A stretch of DNA of 64,000 bases from DASYCK01 sp036500205. Its GTDB lineage: Bacteria; Myxococcota_A; Polyangia; Fen-1088. The stretch is taken from assembly GCA_036500205.1 (NCBI GenBank), contig DASYCK010000167.1, forward strand, positions 1 through 64,000, given 5' to 3'. The notes under the pieces are model-generated. The model did no database searches, had not been told where the DNA came from, and saw nothing but the letters and a program-made list of their open reading frames with translations. The position numbers and the translations under genes were made by a program. Positions 16,321 to 24,874 of the stretch are shown one piece after another (position 1 is the stretch's first letter; every line of letters starts with the position of its first letter).

Positions 16321-18084
16321 GTGAAAACAACCGACAGCGGGAAGCACAAGACGCCCGAGGATCCCCTCGTCGGCCAGCTGGTCGCGGGGAAGTGGCGGGT
16401 CATCGGGCGTCTGCACGACGTCGGGTCGGCGGTCGCGTATCGGGTCGAGCGGGTGCCGACCGGCGAGGCGGCGCGCCTCGTCCTGGCCGAGGAGTCGCAG
16501 AGCATTCCCCGGGGCGAGCTGGCGCGATTCGATCGCGAAGCGCGCATCGCCGGGCAGGTCAAGCACCCGCGGGTCGCGAGGATCCTGGACTTCGGCGCCT
16601 GGCGCGAGCGTCCGTTTCTGGTCGCCGAGCTGCTGAAGGGGAAGCGGTTGAGCGACCTCATCGGCACCGACGAGATGACCGTGCGACGCGCGGTCGGGAT
16701 CGCCGCTCAGCTGCTCGAGGCGGCGGGTCACTTGCACGCCCACGGTGTCGTCCATCGCGACTTGAGCCCAGCGGGCGTGGTGCTGGTCGATTCGCCCGCT
16801 GGTGACCAGGTGAAGATCGCGCCCCCCGAGCTGGGATTGCGGGGCGTCGGCCTCGCGGAGCGCAGGGGCGATCACGGCCGCGATCTGCTGGCGATCGGAC
16901 GCATGCTCTACGCGATGTGCGTGGGGCGCGCGCCGGAAGGCGAGGGGGCGATCGCCGAGCCGCCGAGGCGGGCGGCGCCCGGGCGCGACATCGGCGAGGG
17001 GCTCGAAGGGGTGATCTCGAAAGCGATGGCGCCGCAGCCGGGCGCTCGGTTTCAATCGGCGGCGGATTTCCTGAGCGCGCTGGGGACCGAAGGAATGGTG
17101 AGGCCCGTGCGACCGGTGCGCCCGCGACCCGCGATTCGCGTCGGGAAGGGGAAGGCCGCCCGCGTTCCGGGGCGCGGCGGCGAGGCGCTGTCCAAGGTCA
17201 AGATCGCCTGGGGGTTGGCCGTGCTGGTGGCGATCGTCGGCACCGGCGTCGTGCTTCGTAGCGCTCAGGTCGGGCGGAGAGCGCCGCCCGTGGAAGAAGA
17301 GGAGACAGTCGTTCCGGCGCGTCCGGCTCTGGAAGCGCGGAGAGCGGACGTGCCACCGCGCGACGAGCTCCCGCCCGCGCGGGCACCCCTGCCGGTGGTG
17401 CCGCTGGCGCGCGTGGCGCCGGCGCCGATGGTCGAGATGGCGCCGCCGCCGCCCCCGGCGCCGGTGCGTCCCGCGCCGCCGCCGAAAACGCCGAGCCCCA
17501 AGATCGCGGCTTCGGCGCCGCCGACACCGAGGGCCCTCGTGGCTCCCCTCGCTCCGCCGGCGCGCGTACCCGTGAGCCCGGCGGGGCGGCTGGCCAGCGC
17601 CAGACCGGGCGGCGTGAACGCGCCCGCCGCGCCCGCCGTTCCGCTCGTCCCCATCACCGACGGCGAGCGGGCCGAGGTGCTGCAGCTGATAGCCGCGCGC
17701 GACACCGCGCACGCCAACGAGAAGATCACGGCGCTCATGCAGCGCGATCCGCGGGTCGCCTGGCCCCACGTCGCGCTGGCCGAGCTGCACTTCCGAAACC
17801 TGTGGCGGCGAGACGTCGTGCGCCAGTGGCAGATCGCCCTTGCCCTCGACCCGACGCTGAAGGAAGACCCCCGCCTCGCCAGGCACCTGTGCCTGGCGCA
17901 AGATCCGAAATGGGAGGCGGCGGGCATCGGCCAGCTGCGCGCGGAGCTCGGCGCGCAAGCCACCGCGCTGCTCGCCACGTGCTCACCGGCCGTTCCCGCG
18001 CCCACCGGCCCCAGCGGGAATCCGGGTGGGGCCGGCGAGCAGAGGTCTGGCGACGAGGACAGCGGCGGCGACCCGGAACGCTGA
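16321..18084 (+). CDS. Membrane-anchored protein-kinase-like protein, probable pseudokinase
   Basis: A 587-residue protein. Residues about 17-275 have the eukaryotic-like Ser/Thr kinase fold: VAGKWRVIGRLHDVGSA in place of the Gly-rich loop, alpha-C with REARIAGQVKHPRVARILDFG (Glu73), hinge FLVAELLKGKRLSDL, catalytic loop HRDLSPAGVVL (145-155) and a late DLLAIGRMLYAMCVGRAP helix. Key residues are lost: no Lys in the beta-3 strand (ARLVLAEE), the catalytic-loop Asn is Gly152, and DFG is replaced by IAPPE. Then come basic residues, one membrane helix (about 295-312), a long Pro/Ala-rich stretch and a C-terminal helical TPR-like region. This suggests an inner-membrane pseudokinase or scaffold with the kinase-like domain in the cytoplasm. 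GTG start at 16321; the lamin-tail lipoprotein gene follows 48 nt downstream. Confidence 0.8.
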   Translation: MKTTDSGKHKTPEDPLVGQLVAGKWRVIGRLHDVGSAVAYRVERVPTGEAARLVLAEESQSIPRGELARFDREARIAGQVKHPRVARILDFGAWRERPFLVAELLKGKRLSDLIGTDEMTVRRAVGIAAQLLEAAGHLHAHGVVHRDLSPAGVVLVDSPAGDQVKIAPPELGLRGVGLAERRGDHGRDLLAIGRMLYAMCVGRAPEGEGAIAEPPRRAAPGRDIGEGLEGVISKAMAPQPGARFQSAADFLSALGTEGMVRPVRPVRPRPAIRVGKGKAARVPGRGGEALSKVKIAWGLAVLVAIVGTGVVLRSAQVGRRAPPVEEEETVVPARPALEARRADVPPRDELPPARAPLPVVPLARVAPAPMVEMAPPPPPAPVRPAPPPKTPSPKIAASAPPTPRALVAPLAPPARVPVSPAGRLASARPGGVNAPAAPAVPLVPITDGERAEVLQLIAARDTAHANEKITALMQRDPRVAWPHVALAELHFRNLWRRDVVRQWQIALALDPTLKEDPRLARHLCLAQDPKWEAAGIGQLRAELGAQATALLATCSPAVPAPTGPSGNPGGAGEQRSGDEDSGGDPER

Positions 18085-18132
18085 AGCTCGCGAGCTCGGC
18101 AACTCTCCCGGCGAGAGACCGAAACGGGAGGC

Positions 18133-19320
18133 GTGCTGCGTGCATTGCTTTGCGGGGCTCTGGTCGTCGGGTGCGTTCCCAGGACCGATCTGGCGGGGAA
18201 GGGGACCGCGGACGCCGACGTGGCGAACGCGGCCGGGGCCAGCCTGGTTTTACCAGCGGCGGGAGCCACCGGCGTGCCGCGAAACCTCGCGGCCTTCTGG
18301 GTGAGGTTCACGGGACCGGTGAGCTTTCCGGATGGGGCCCTGACGCTCGGCGGGGCGGCCGGGGCGGTCATGCTGGCACAGCCGGTGGTGGGAGATTGTC
18401 CCGACGGAGGGGCGGGGCTCTGCGTGCAGGTGGGGGTCGCCGACGAGCTCGCTCCGGCGAGCAGCTACGTCGTCGGCATCGGCGACGGCCTCGAGGATGC
18501 CGCCGGCGCGCCGCTCCCCGCTGGCGTCGTCGGACGGTTCGACACCGCCGCGGACGTCGATCTGATTCCCCCCGCGATCTCGGGACTGACGGTCGTACCG
18601 TCGGGGCCGTGCGTCCTCGTCAGCTTTCAGACCGACGAGAATGCCGAGGCTGGCGTGCGCATCGAGGGGAGCGACGCGAGCCGCGCCATCTCGGCGGGGG
18701 CCGGCAGGACGCAGTTCTCGCTGGCGGTATCGATCGCCGATCTCCCCGGCGGCAGCGCCGTCGCGATCATCGCCACCGCGGCGGATCGGGCCGGCAATCG
18801 CGCGGAGTCGGCGGCGGTGCCGCTGACCGTGCCGCTCGGCCTGCTGCCCCTGGCCATCACCGAGCTGCTCGCCAACCCGGCCGGCACCGAACCGACGCAA
18901 GAGTTCGTCGAGCTGCGAAACCTGGGAGAGGACGCCGTCGAGCTGGGCGGGCTCGCCATCGCCGACGCGAAGGGGATGGACACCCTGCCTCCCACGACGC
19001 TCGCCGCGGGGGCGTATGCGCTCGTCGTCGCCAGCGGCTTCGATCCCGCGAGCGCGAAGGACACGCCGCCGCTGGCCGGGACGCCGCTCGTTCGGGTGGA
19101 CAGCCGCATCGGCTCGGACGGCCTCTCGAACGGCGGCGAGGCGGTGCGGTTGCTGTCGGCTGACGGCGTCGTCATCTCGAGCTACAGCGCGGCGATCGAC
19201 GTCTCGGCGACCGCGTGGTCCGGCAAGAGCGTTCACCGCGTCCCGGAAGGCGCTTGCGATCAAGAGCCGAGCTGGACCCGCATCCCGTCGCCACCGACGC
19301 CAGGCTGGGGGGCGCCCTGA
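18133..19320 (+). CDS. Lamin-tail-domain lipoprotein
   Basis: A 395-residue predicted lipoprotein with Cys14 in the lipobox LVVGC. Residues about 35-140 look like a Big_5-type Ig-like domain (AAGATGVPRNLAAFWVRFTGPV is the usual opening, ending GRFDTAADVD). A second beta-sandwich follows with AIIATAADRAGN. From about residue 237 there is a lamin tail domain: LAITELLANPAGTEPTQEFV then ELRNLGEDAVELGGLAIADA, with the late SNGGEAVRLLSADGVVIS segment. Lamin-tail domains in bacteria occur in secreted or surface proteins and are thought to be adhesive or structural. GTG start with GGGAGG about 4 nt upstream. It probably shares a transcript with the kinase-like gene and may be its outer-surface partner; this is inference. 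Confidence 0.8.
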   Translation: MLRALLCGALVVGCVPRTDLAGKGTADADVANAAGASLVLPAAGATGVPRNLAAFWVRFTGPVSFPDGALTLGGAAGAVMLAQPVVGDCPDGGAGLCVQVGVADELAPASSYVVGIGDGLEDAAGAPLPAGVVGRFDTAADVDLIPPAISGLTVVPSGPCVLVSFQTDENAEAGVRIEGSDASRAISAGAGRTQFSLAVSIADLPGGSAVAIIATAADRAGNRAESAAVPLTVPLGLLPLAITELLANPAGTEPTQEFVELRNLGEDAVELGGLAIADAKGMDTLPPTTLAAGAYALVVASGFDPASAKDTPPLAGTPLVRVDSRIGSDGLSNGGEAVRLLSADGVVISSYSAAIDVSATAWSGKSVHRVPEGACDQEPSWTRIPSPPTPGWGAP

Positions 19321-19405
19321 GCGTTCGTCTCGCGCTTCGTCGGCGCGGACGCCCGACAGCGAAGGCTCTCCCCCCGCGTGCGGTCCTCGTGGTAGGAAAA
19401 GGGCC

Positions 19406-20155
19406 ATGTCGGGGCACAATCGCTGGTCGAAGATCAAGCACAAGAAGGAAGCCTCCGACTCGAAGAAGTCCAAGGTCTGGACGAAGGTCATCAAGGAGAT
19501 CACGGTCTCCGCGCGCCTGGGCGGCGGTGACCTTCACGGCAATCCGCGGCTGCGCACGGCCGTCGACAAGGCGCGCGCCGTGAACATGACGAACGACGTG
19601 GTCGAACGATCGATCAAGAAGGGGATCGGCGATCTGGACGGTGTCACCTACGACGAGTTCGCCTACGAGGTCTACGGCCCCGGCGGTACGGCCATGATCG
19701 TCGAGATCATGACCGACAACCGCAACCGCACCGCCAGCGAGGTTCGCAACGTGTTGCAGCGGTACAACGGCAACCTGGGCGCGCTGGGCTCGGTCGCCTA
19801 CATGTTCAAGAAGCAGGGCGTGATCATGTTCGACAAGACCGAGGTCGACGAGAACATCGTCACCGATCTGGCCATCGAGCTGGGCGCCGACGACGTCAAG
19901 TCGGAGGCCGAGAGCATCACCGTGCTGACCGAGCCGAAGGAGTTCGAGCGCATCCGCGAGGCATTTAAAGAAAAGAAGCTGGCGGCGCCGGTCTCCGCCG
20001 AGGTGACGATGGTGCCGCAGACCTTGGTGCGCCTGACGGGCGGCGACGCCGAGAAGGCCGTGAAGCTGGTGTCGGCGCTGGAAGACAACGACGACGTGCA
20101 GAACGTGTATTCCAACATGGACGTCGACGACTCGGTTCTGGAGAGTGTCGGCTGA
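19406..20155 (+). CDS. yebC: YebC/PmpR family regulatory protein
   Basis: The 249-residue protein is a full-length YebC: MSGHNRWSKIKHKKEASDSK, KIIKEI-like VIKEITVSARLGGGDLHGNP, YEVYGPGGTAMIVEIMTDN, NRNRTASEVRNVLQ and the C-terminal SNMDVDD. Members bind DNA or act on ribosomes (some help translation of proline-rich stretches); both roles have been reported. The ATG at 19406 has AGGAAAAGG just upstream. It leads the ruvCAB genes, the arrangement seen in many bacteria, and its end overlaps the possible GTG start of ruvC. Confidence 0.93.
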   Translation: MSGHNRWSKIKHKKEASDSKKSKVWTKVIKEITVSARLGGGDLHGNPRLRTAVDKARAVNMTNDVVERSIKKGIGDLDGVTYDEFAYEVYGPGGTAMIVEIMTDNRNRTASEVRNVLQRYNGNLGALGSVAYMFKKQGVIMFDKTEVDENIVTDLAIELGADDVKSEAESITVLTEPKEFERIREAFKEKKLAAPVSAEVTMVPQTLVRLTGGDAEKAVKLVSALEDNDDVQNVYSNMDVDDSVLESVG

Positions 20156-20165
20156 GCGGGCGGCG

Positions 20166-20711
20166 ATGGCCGGGCGGCAAGCCGGTCGTCGCCCCGGATG
20201 GCCCGACTCCACAGGGGCGACGGCGCGACGGATCCTGGGAATCGATCCCGGAACCTTGCGGCTCGGATACGGGGTCATCGAGACGGTGGGCGCCGCCGAC
20301 GTTCGCTACGTCGAGTGCGGCATCATCTCGGCGCCGGCGCGCATGCCGCGGGGGGAGCGCCTGGTGGAGATCGCGCGCGGTCTCCGCGAGCTGCTCGTCG
20401 AGGTGCAGCCCCACGCGGTGGCGATGGAAGAGGCCTTCTTCGGCAAGAACATTCAATCGACCCTGGCGCTGGGCGAAGCGCGCGGCGTCGCCATCCTGGT
20501 GGCGGGGGAAGCGAAGTTGACGGTGGTTGGGTACACGCCGGCGACGATCAAGAAGAACGTCGTCGGTCATGGCCGCGCCACGAAGGACCAGATCGCCTAT
20601 CTGGTCCGCACCACGTTGCGCATGCGCCGGGTGCCCTCGAGCGACGCCGCCGATGCGCTGGCCATAGCCATCTGTCACGCGCGGCAGCGCGGGGTGGGGG
20701 GGCTGCTGTGA
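20166..20711 (+). CDS. ruvC: Crossover junction endodeoxyribonuclease RuvC
   Basis: RuvC cuts Holliday junctions symmetrically as a dimer, with RuvAB, in homologous recombination repair. The catalytic acidic residues are visible: Asp in RRILGIDPGTLRLGYG, Glu in AVAMEEAFFGKN, and the C-terminal pair in SSDAADALAIAICHA. ATG at 20166 gives 181 residues; a GTG at 20145 overlapping the yebC stop would add seven. Either way there is an unusual Arg/Gly/Pro-rich extension of about 20 residues before the usual start of the fold. The stop overlaps the ruvA GTG by 4 nt. Confidence 0.93.
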   Translation: MAGRQAGRRPGWPDSTGATARRILGIDPGTLRLGYGVIETVGAADVRYVECGIISAPARMPRGERLVEIARGLRELLVEVQPHAVAMEEAFFGKNIQSTLALGEARGVAILVAGEAKLTVVGYTPATIKKNVVGHGRATKDQIAYLVRTTLRMRRVPSSDAADALAIAICHARQRGVGGLL

Positions 20712-21319
20712 TCGCTCACCTGCGCGGCCGCCTGCTGGAGAAAGACGGCGAGTCGGTGGTGCTCGACGTGGCTGGCGTCGGCTACCAGGTGGCGATCAGC
20801 GTGGCGGCCTCGCGCGAGCTGGGGCCAGCGGGCGCCGACGCGCGCTTGTGGGTCTACAGTCACTTCGTGCAGGACGGCGGCCTGTCGCTGTTCGGCTTCA
20901 CCGATCGCGAGGAGCGCTCGCTGTTCGAGACCTTGCTGGGCGTGCAGGGGGTGGGGCCGAAGGTGGCGCTCGCCATCCTCTCGGGGCTGCCCCGCGCCGA
21001 GCTGACGACGGCCATCGCGGGCGCCGACGTGGCGCGCCTGACCCAGATCAAGGGGGTGGGGCGGAAGACCGCCGAGCGCCTGGCGGTCGAGCTGCGCGAC
21101 AAGCTGGTGCCGTTTCCGGTCGCGCCCGCCTCGGCCACGCGCGCCTCGGCCGCCCAAGTCGGACCGGTGCTGCCCCAGCGGCTGGCCGACGTGCAAGGGG
21201 CCCTGTCGGGGCTCGGCTATCGCCCCGTCGAGATCGAGCCGATCATCGCGCGGCTCGATCCCGCCGAGCCTGCCGCGGATCTCCTCAAGCAGGCGCTGGC
21301 GGCCTTGAGGAGGATCTAG
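20708..21319 (+). CDS. ruvA: Holliday junction branch migration protein RuvA
   Basis: The 203-residue protein starts with a GTG in the GTGA overlap with ruvC: first residues MIAHLRGRLLEK, as in the family. It has the OB-fold domain (VVLDVAGVGYQVAIS), the two helix-hairpin-helix motifs (LLGVQGVGPKVALAILSG and LTQIKGVGRKTAERLAVELRDK) that bind junction DNA, a flexible linker and the C-terminal domain III (LSGLGYRPVEIE) that contacts RuvB. RuvA tetramers hold the junction for the RuvB motor. Confidence 0.95.
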   Translation: MIAHLRGRLLEKDGESVVLDVAGVGYQVAISVAASRELGPAGADARLWVYSHFVQDGGLSLFGFTDREERSLFETLLGVQGVGPKVALAILSGLPRAELTTAIAGADVARLTQIKGVGRKTAERLAVELRDKLVPFPVAPASATRASAAQVGPVLPQRLADVQGALSGLGYRPVEIEPIIARLDPAEPAADLLKQALAALRRI

Positions 21320-21325
21320 AAGCTC

Positions 21326-22477
21326 ATGGCGCGCAAACCGCACGATGAAGGTCCACCCGAGACGAGCCGCCCGGTGATTCACCGTCCCGTGTCGTCCGCG
21401 GGCGCGCCGAAGCAGGAGGAGCCCCCCTTCGATGACGACGCGCGGTTGCTGTCCCCGGCCCTTCGCCTACCCGGTGACGGCGAGGAGGACGCGGCGCTGC
21501 GCCCGAAGCGCTTCGACGAGTTCATCGGACAGCGAAAGATCGTCGAGAACATGGCGGTGTACGTCGAGGCGGCGCGGCGGCGCGGCGACGCGCTCGATCA
21601 CGTGCTGCTGGCGGGGCCACCTGGGCTCGGCAAGACCACGCTGGCGTTCCTGCTGGCCAACGAGATGGGGACCGCCATTCACGTGACGTCGGGGCCGGCG
21701 CTGGAGCGCAAGGGCGATCTGGCGGGCATCCTCACGTCGTTGCGGCGGGGCGATGTGCTGTTCATCGACGAGATTCACCGCCTGCAATCGGTCGTCGAGG
21801 AGAGCCTGTACCCGGCGATGGAGGACTTCCGCATCGAGATCGTGACCGGCGTCGGGGCCGGCGCGCGCGCCATTCCCCTGCCGCTCGAGCACTTCACCTT
21901 GGTGGGGGCCACCACGCGCACGGGGCAGCTGGCGTCGCCGCTGCTGTCGCGCTTCGGCATCGTCGAACAGTTCGGCTTCTACAACGCGGACGAGCTGACG
22001 ACGATCGTGCGGCGCTCGGCCCGGCTGCTCGACATCCCCATCGATGACGCGGGCGCCACCGAGATCGGCCGCCGCGCCCGCGGCACGCCGCGCATCGCGA
22101 ACCGCCTGCTGCGCCGGGTGCGGGACTTCGCCGAGGTGCGCGGCGACGGACGGATCACGCGCGACGCGGCGGAGTATGCGCTCGGCCGCCTCGAGGTGGA
22201 CGCCCACGGGCTCGACGCCAGCGATCGACGGATCCTGTCGACGATCGTGCAGCGTTTCGACGGCGGTCCGGTCGGCATCGAATCTCTGGCGGCGGCGCTG
22301 GCCGAGGACCGCGACACGCTCGAGTACGTGTACGAGCCGTACCTGATTCAGGAGGGGTTCCTGCTGCGCACCCCGCGCGGCCGTCAGGTGACCCGGCGCG
22401 CCTTCGAACATCTGGGCGTTCCGCTACCCGCCGCGCGCTCTGGCGGAGGGGGCCAGGGGACGCTGTTCGATCCTTGA
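21326..22477 (+). CDS. ruvB: Holliday junction branch migration ATPase RuvB
   Basis: The 383-residue AAA+ motor drives branch migration together with RuvA. Walker A GPPGLGKTT is at residues 97-105, Walker B DEIH at 148-151, sensor 1 around LVGATTRTG, the arginine finger region in LLSRFG, sensor 2 GTPRIANRLLRRVRDFA, and the winged helix ends with RTPRGRQVTRRAFEHLG. The N-terminus carries about 50 extra residues, Pro- and Glu-rich, before the usual LRPKRFDEFIGQ. It lies 6 nt after ruvA and is convergent with dapF. Confidence 0.95.
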   Translation: MARKPHDEGPPETSRPVIHRPVSSAGAPKQEEPPFDDDARLLSPALRLPGDGEEDAALRPKRFDEFIGQRKIVENMAVYVEAARRRGDALDHVLLAGPPGLGKTTLAFLLANEMGTAIHVTSGPALERKGDLAGILTSLRRGDVLFIDEIHRLQSVVEESLYPAMEDFRIEIVTGVGAGARAIPLPLEHFTLVGATTRTGQLASPLLSRFGIVEQFGFYNADELTTIVRRSARLLDIPIDDAGATEIGRRARGTPRIANRLLRRVRDFAEVRGDGRITRDAAEYALGRLEVDAHGLDASDRRILSTIVQRFDGGPVGIESLAAALAEDRDTLEYVYEPYLIQEGFLLRTPRGRQVTRRAFEHLGVPLPAARSGGGGQGTLFDP

Positions 22478-22496
22478 TTGCCGTGATCCGGCGGAA

Positions 22497-23420
22497 CTAA
22501 CCCGCGTCGGCGGCGAGCGCCGTCACACGGGCGAGATCGAGCTCGGCGGAGAAGACCGTGGTGGCCGGCCCCCTCATCCGCACGCCCGAAAGACCGGGGG
22601 CGACCGTGATGAAAAGCGCCCCGCCCGGCAGATTCACGGTGATCTCGCGGCCCGGCTGCAGGCGCTCCTCCACCACGGCGGCCGCCACCGTCGCGCAAGC
22701 GCCGGTCCCGCAGGCCAGCGTGATCGCGCAGCCCCGCTCCCACACGACCAGATCGATCTCGTCGCCCCGCAGCCGCGCGAACTCGACGTTCGTCCGGTTG
22801 GGGAACACGGGCGCATGCTCCAGGTGCGGGCCGTACTGCTCGGCGAGCGCGCGCAGGTCCGCCTGCGGGTCGTCGATGAAGATGACGGCGTGGGGGTTTC
22901 CCATCGAGACCGCCGTGAAATGAAAGCGGCGCCCCTCCACGTCGATGGGGGTGCGAACCGCTCGCGCCGTTCCCCCGGGGCTCATCGGGATCTCGCCGCG
23001 CTCGAAGCGCGGCCTCCCCATCTGCACGGCGACGCTGTCGACCTCGCCCCCCGCCGTCGAGATCTCGCACTCGAGGAGCCCGGCCCCCGTGTCGATCCGC
23101 AGCGGCGAACGGCGCAGCGACGCATCGGCCTCGTACAGAACCTTCGCCACGCAGCGGATGCCGTTGCCGCACATCTCGGCTTCGCTGCCGTCCGCGTTCA
23201 GCACCCGCATGCGGGCATCGCCGCCGGTTCCGGGCAGGATCGCCAGGATTCCGTCGGCGCCGACGCCGAAGTGGCGATCACAGACCGCGCGCACGGCGGC
23301 CGGCGCTTGAATGGCCGCCGCCACGTCGTCGCGCACGCGCCCCGCGCGCAGATCGACGACGACGAAGTCGTTGCCCAGCCCCTGAACCTTGGCGAACGGA
23401 AGCGATCGGTTCGCGGACAT
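22497..23420 (-). CDS. dapF: Diaminopimelate epimerase
   Basis: DapF converts LL- to meso-diaminopimelate for lysine and peptidoglycan synthesis in the cytoplasm. The 307-residue sequence shows FAKVQGLGNDFVVVD, the first catalytic Cys in AEMCGNGIRC, the FTAVSMGNPHAVIF motif and the second Cys in LACGTGACATVAA, with both halves of the pseudo-symmetric fold present. It is about 30 residues longer than the E. coli enzyme, within the family range. It is the last gene of the pgk-tpiA-secG-dapF unit, 9 nt after secG. Confidence 0.93.
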   Translation of the reverse strand: MSANRSLPFAKVQGLGNDFVVVDLRAGRVRDDVAAAIQAPAAVRAVCDRHFGVGADGILAILPGTGGDARMRVLNADGSEAEMCGNGIRCVAKVLYEADASLRRSPLRIDTGAGLLECEISTAGGEVDSVAVQMGRPRFERGEIPMSPGGTARAVRTPIDVEGRRFHFTAVSMGNPHAVIFIDDPQADLRALAEQYGPHLEHAPVFPNRTNVEFARLRGDEIDLVVWERGCAITLACGTGACATVAAAVVEERLQPGREITVNLPGGALFITVAPGLSGVRMRGPATTVFSAELDLARVTALAADAG

Positions 23421-23429
23421 GGTGACAGT

Positions 23430-24098
23430 CTACTCCGCGGGCGCGGCCGGTGCAGACGGCGCCGCAGGCTCGCTGGGGGCGGGCGCGCTCCCCGGCTCCT
23501 CGCCGGGAGGCTTCGCCACCGCGGCGGGCTTGGGGCGAACGACTCGCTTCGGAGCCGCGGGCGCCGCCGGCGTTCCAGCGACGGGAGCGGCCTTCGGAGC
23601 GACCGGCTTGGTCATCGAGGTGCCGAGCTGGGGCTTCGTGAGCTCCATCTTGACGGGAATGGTGGCGGCGGGCGCCGCCGGGACCGTCAACATCGCGCCG
23701 GCGCTGCCGCCAGCCGCCTCGGACGCCGGCGCTGCCGCGCCATCCTTCGTCGTCGTCGCCGGGCGCGTCTTGTCGAGATCCGCCTTCATCTTGGCGGCCT
23801 TGTCCTCGTCGGCCTTCTTGTGGGCGGCGCGCTCGGAGGCGAGCTCCTGCAGCCGCTTCGAGTCCTGGCGGCTCGAATAGTGGGCGAGCGCCAGCGACGT
23901 CAGGAGAAACACGGCGGCCGTGATCGACGTGAGGCGGGTAAGGAAGTTTCCGGCGCCGGACGAGCCGAACACCGTCTGACTGCCACCACCGCCGCCGAAC
24001 GCAATACCCATCCCGCCCCCCTTGCCGGCCTGGAGCAGAACCACCAGGATCAGAAACAGGCAGACGGTGATATGCAAGACTGTCAGGAACGTAACCAT
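23430..24098 (-). CDS. secG: Preprotein translocase subunit SecG with long C-terminal extension
   Basis: The first 80 residues are a standard SecG: helix one (FLTVLHITVCLFLILVVLLQ), the AGKGGGMGIAFGGGG loop, the SQTVFGSSGAGNFLTRLT motif and helix two (SITAAVFLLTSLALA). SecG assists SecYE in protein export at the inner membrane. Unlike the roughly 75-110-residue relatives, about 140 residues follow: a charged helical stretch (ELASERAAHKKADEDKAAK) and then a low-complexity Ala/Pro/Lys tract. The start overlaps the end of tpiA by 16 nt in another frame. Confidence 0.9.
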   Translation of the reverse strand: MVTFLTVLHITVCLFLILVVLLQAGKGGGMGIAFGGGGGSQTVFGSSGAGNFLTRLTSITAAVFLLTSLALAHYSSRQDSKRLQELASERAAHKKADEDKAAKMKADLDKTRPATTTKDGAAAPASEAAGGSAGAMLTVPAAPAATIPVKMELTKPQLGTSMTKPVAPKAAPVAGTPAAPAAPKRVVRPKPAAVAKPPGEEPGSAPAPSEPAAPSAPAAPAE

Positions 24099-24862
24099 AC
24101 CTCGGTCCCTTCTTTCACGATGCGAACGAATGACTCTGCGGACAACGACGCGCCGCCGATCAAGGCGCCGTCGACGTTCTCTTCCGCCATCAGATCACGG
24201 ATGTTGTCGGGTTTGACGCTGCCACCATAAAGGATCGAGATGCCGGCCGCCACCGCGGGGAACTTCGCCTGCAGGCGACCGCGAATGAAGTGATGCACCT
24301 CCTCGGCCTGGGCCGGCGTCGCGGTGCGCCCCGTGCCGATTGCCCACACCGGCTCGTAGGCGATCAGCGAGCGCTGGACGTCGGCTTCCGTCATGTCGGC
24401 CAGCGCCGCGTCGAGCTGCTTTCCCACCACCGCCAGGGTCGTTCCCCCGTCGCGCTCGCCCAGCGTCTCGCCCACGCAGATGATGGGGGCCAGGCCCGCC
24501 ACCAGCGCCGCGCGCGCCTTGCGGTTCACCTCGGCGTCTGTCTCGTGGTACAGCGCGCGCCGTTCGGAGTGGCCGACGATGACGTACTGGCAGCCCGCGT
24601 CCTTGAGCTGCGCCGTCGCCACCTCGCCCGTGAACGCCCCCTTGGTCTCCCAGGAGCAGTCCTGCCCCGACACCGCCACGTTGCTGCCCTTCAGGAGTTC
24701 TGCCACGGAGGTGATGGCCAGGAAGCCGGGCGACACGATCACGATCGCGCCGGTCACGAGGGCCACATCCGCTTTCACGTCACCCGCAAGCGCCAGCGAT
24801 TCCGCGAGCGAGCCGAAGAGTTTCCAGTTGCCCGCGAAGACGGGCTGCTTGTCCGATGCCAT
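24083..24862 (-). CDS. tpiA: Triosephosphate isomerase
   Basis: TpiA interconverts dihydroxyacetone phosphate and glyceraldehyde 3-phosphate. The 259-residue TIM barrel has all catalytic residues: Lys14 in FAGNWKLFG, His98 in YVIVGHSERR and Glu170 in AYEPVWAIGTG, plus the phosphate-binding ILYGGSVKPDN and GALIGGASL loops. It lies 12 nt after pgk and overlaps secG by 16 nt, so these genes share a transcript. Confidence 0.96.
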   Translation of the reverse strand: MASDKQPVFAGNWKLFGSLAESLALAGDVKADVALVTGAIVIVSPGFLAITSVAELLKGSNVAVSGQDCSWETKGAFTGEVATAQLKDAGCQYVIVGHSERRALYHETDAEVNRKARAALVAGLAPIICVGETLGERDGGTTLAVVGKQLDAALADMTEADVQRSLIAYEPVWAIGTGRTATPAQAEEVHHFIRGRLQAKFPAVAAGISILYGGSVKPDNIRDLMAEENVDGALIGGASLSAESFVRIVKEGTEVWLRS

Positions 24863-24874
24863 GATGATGCGCTC

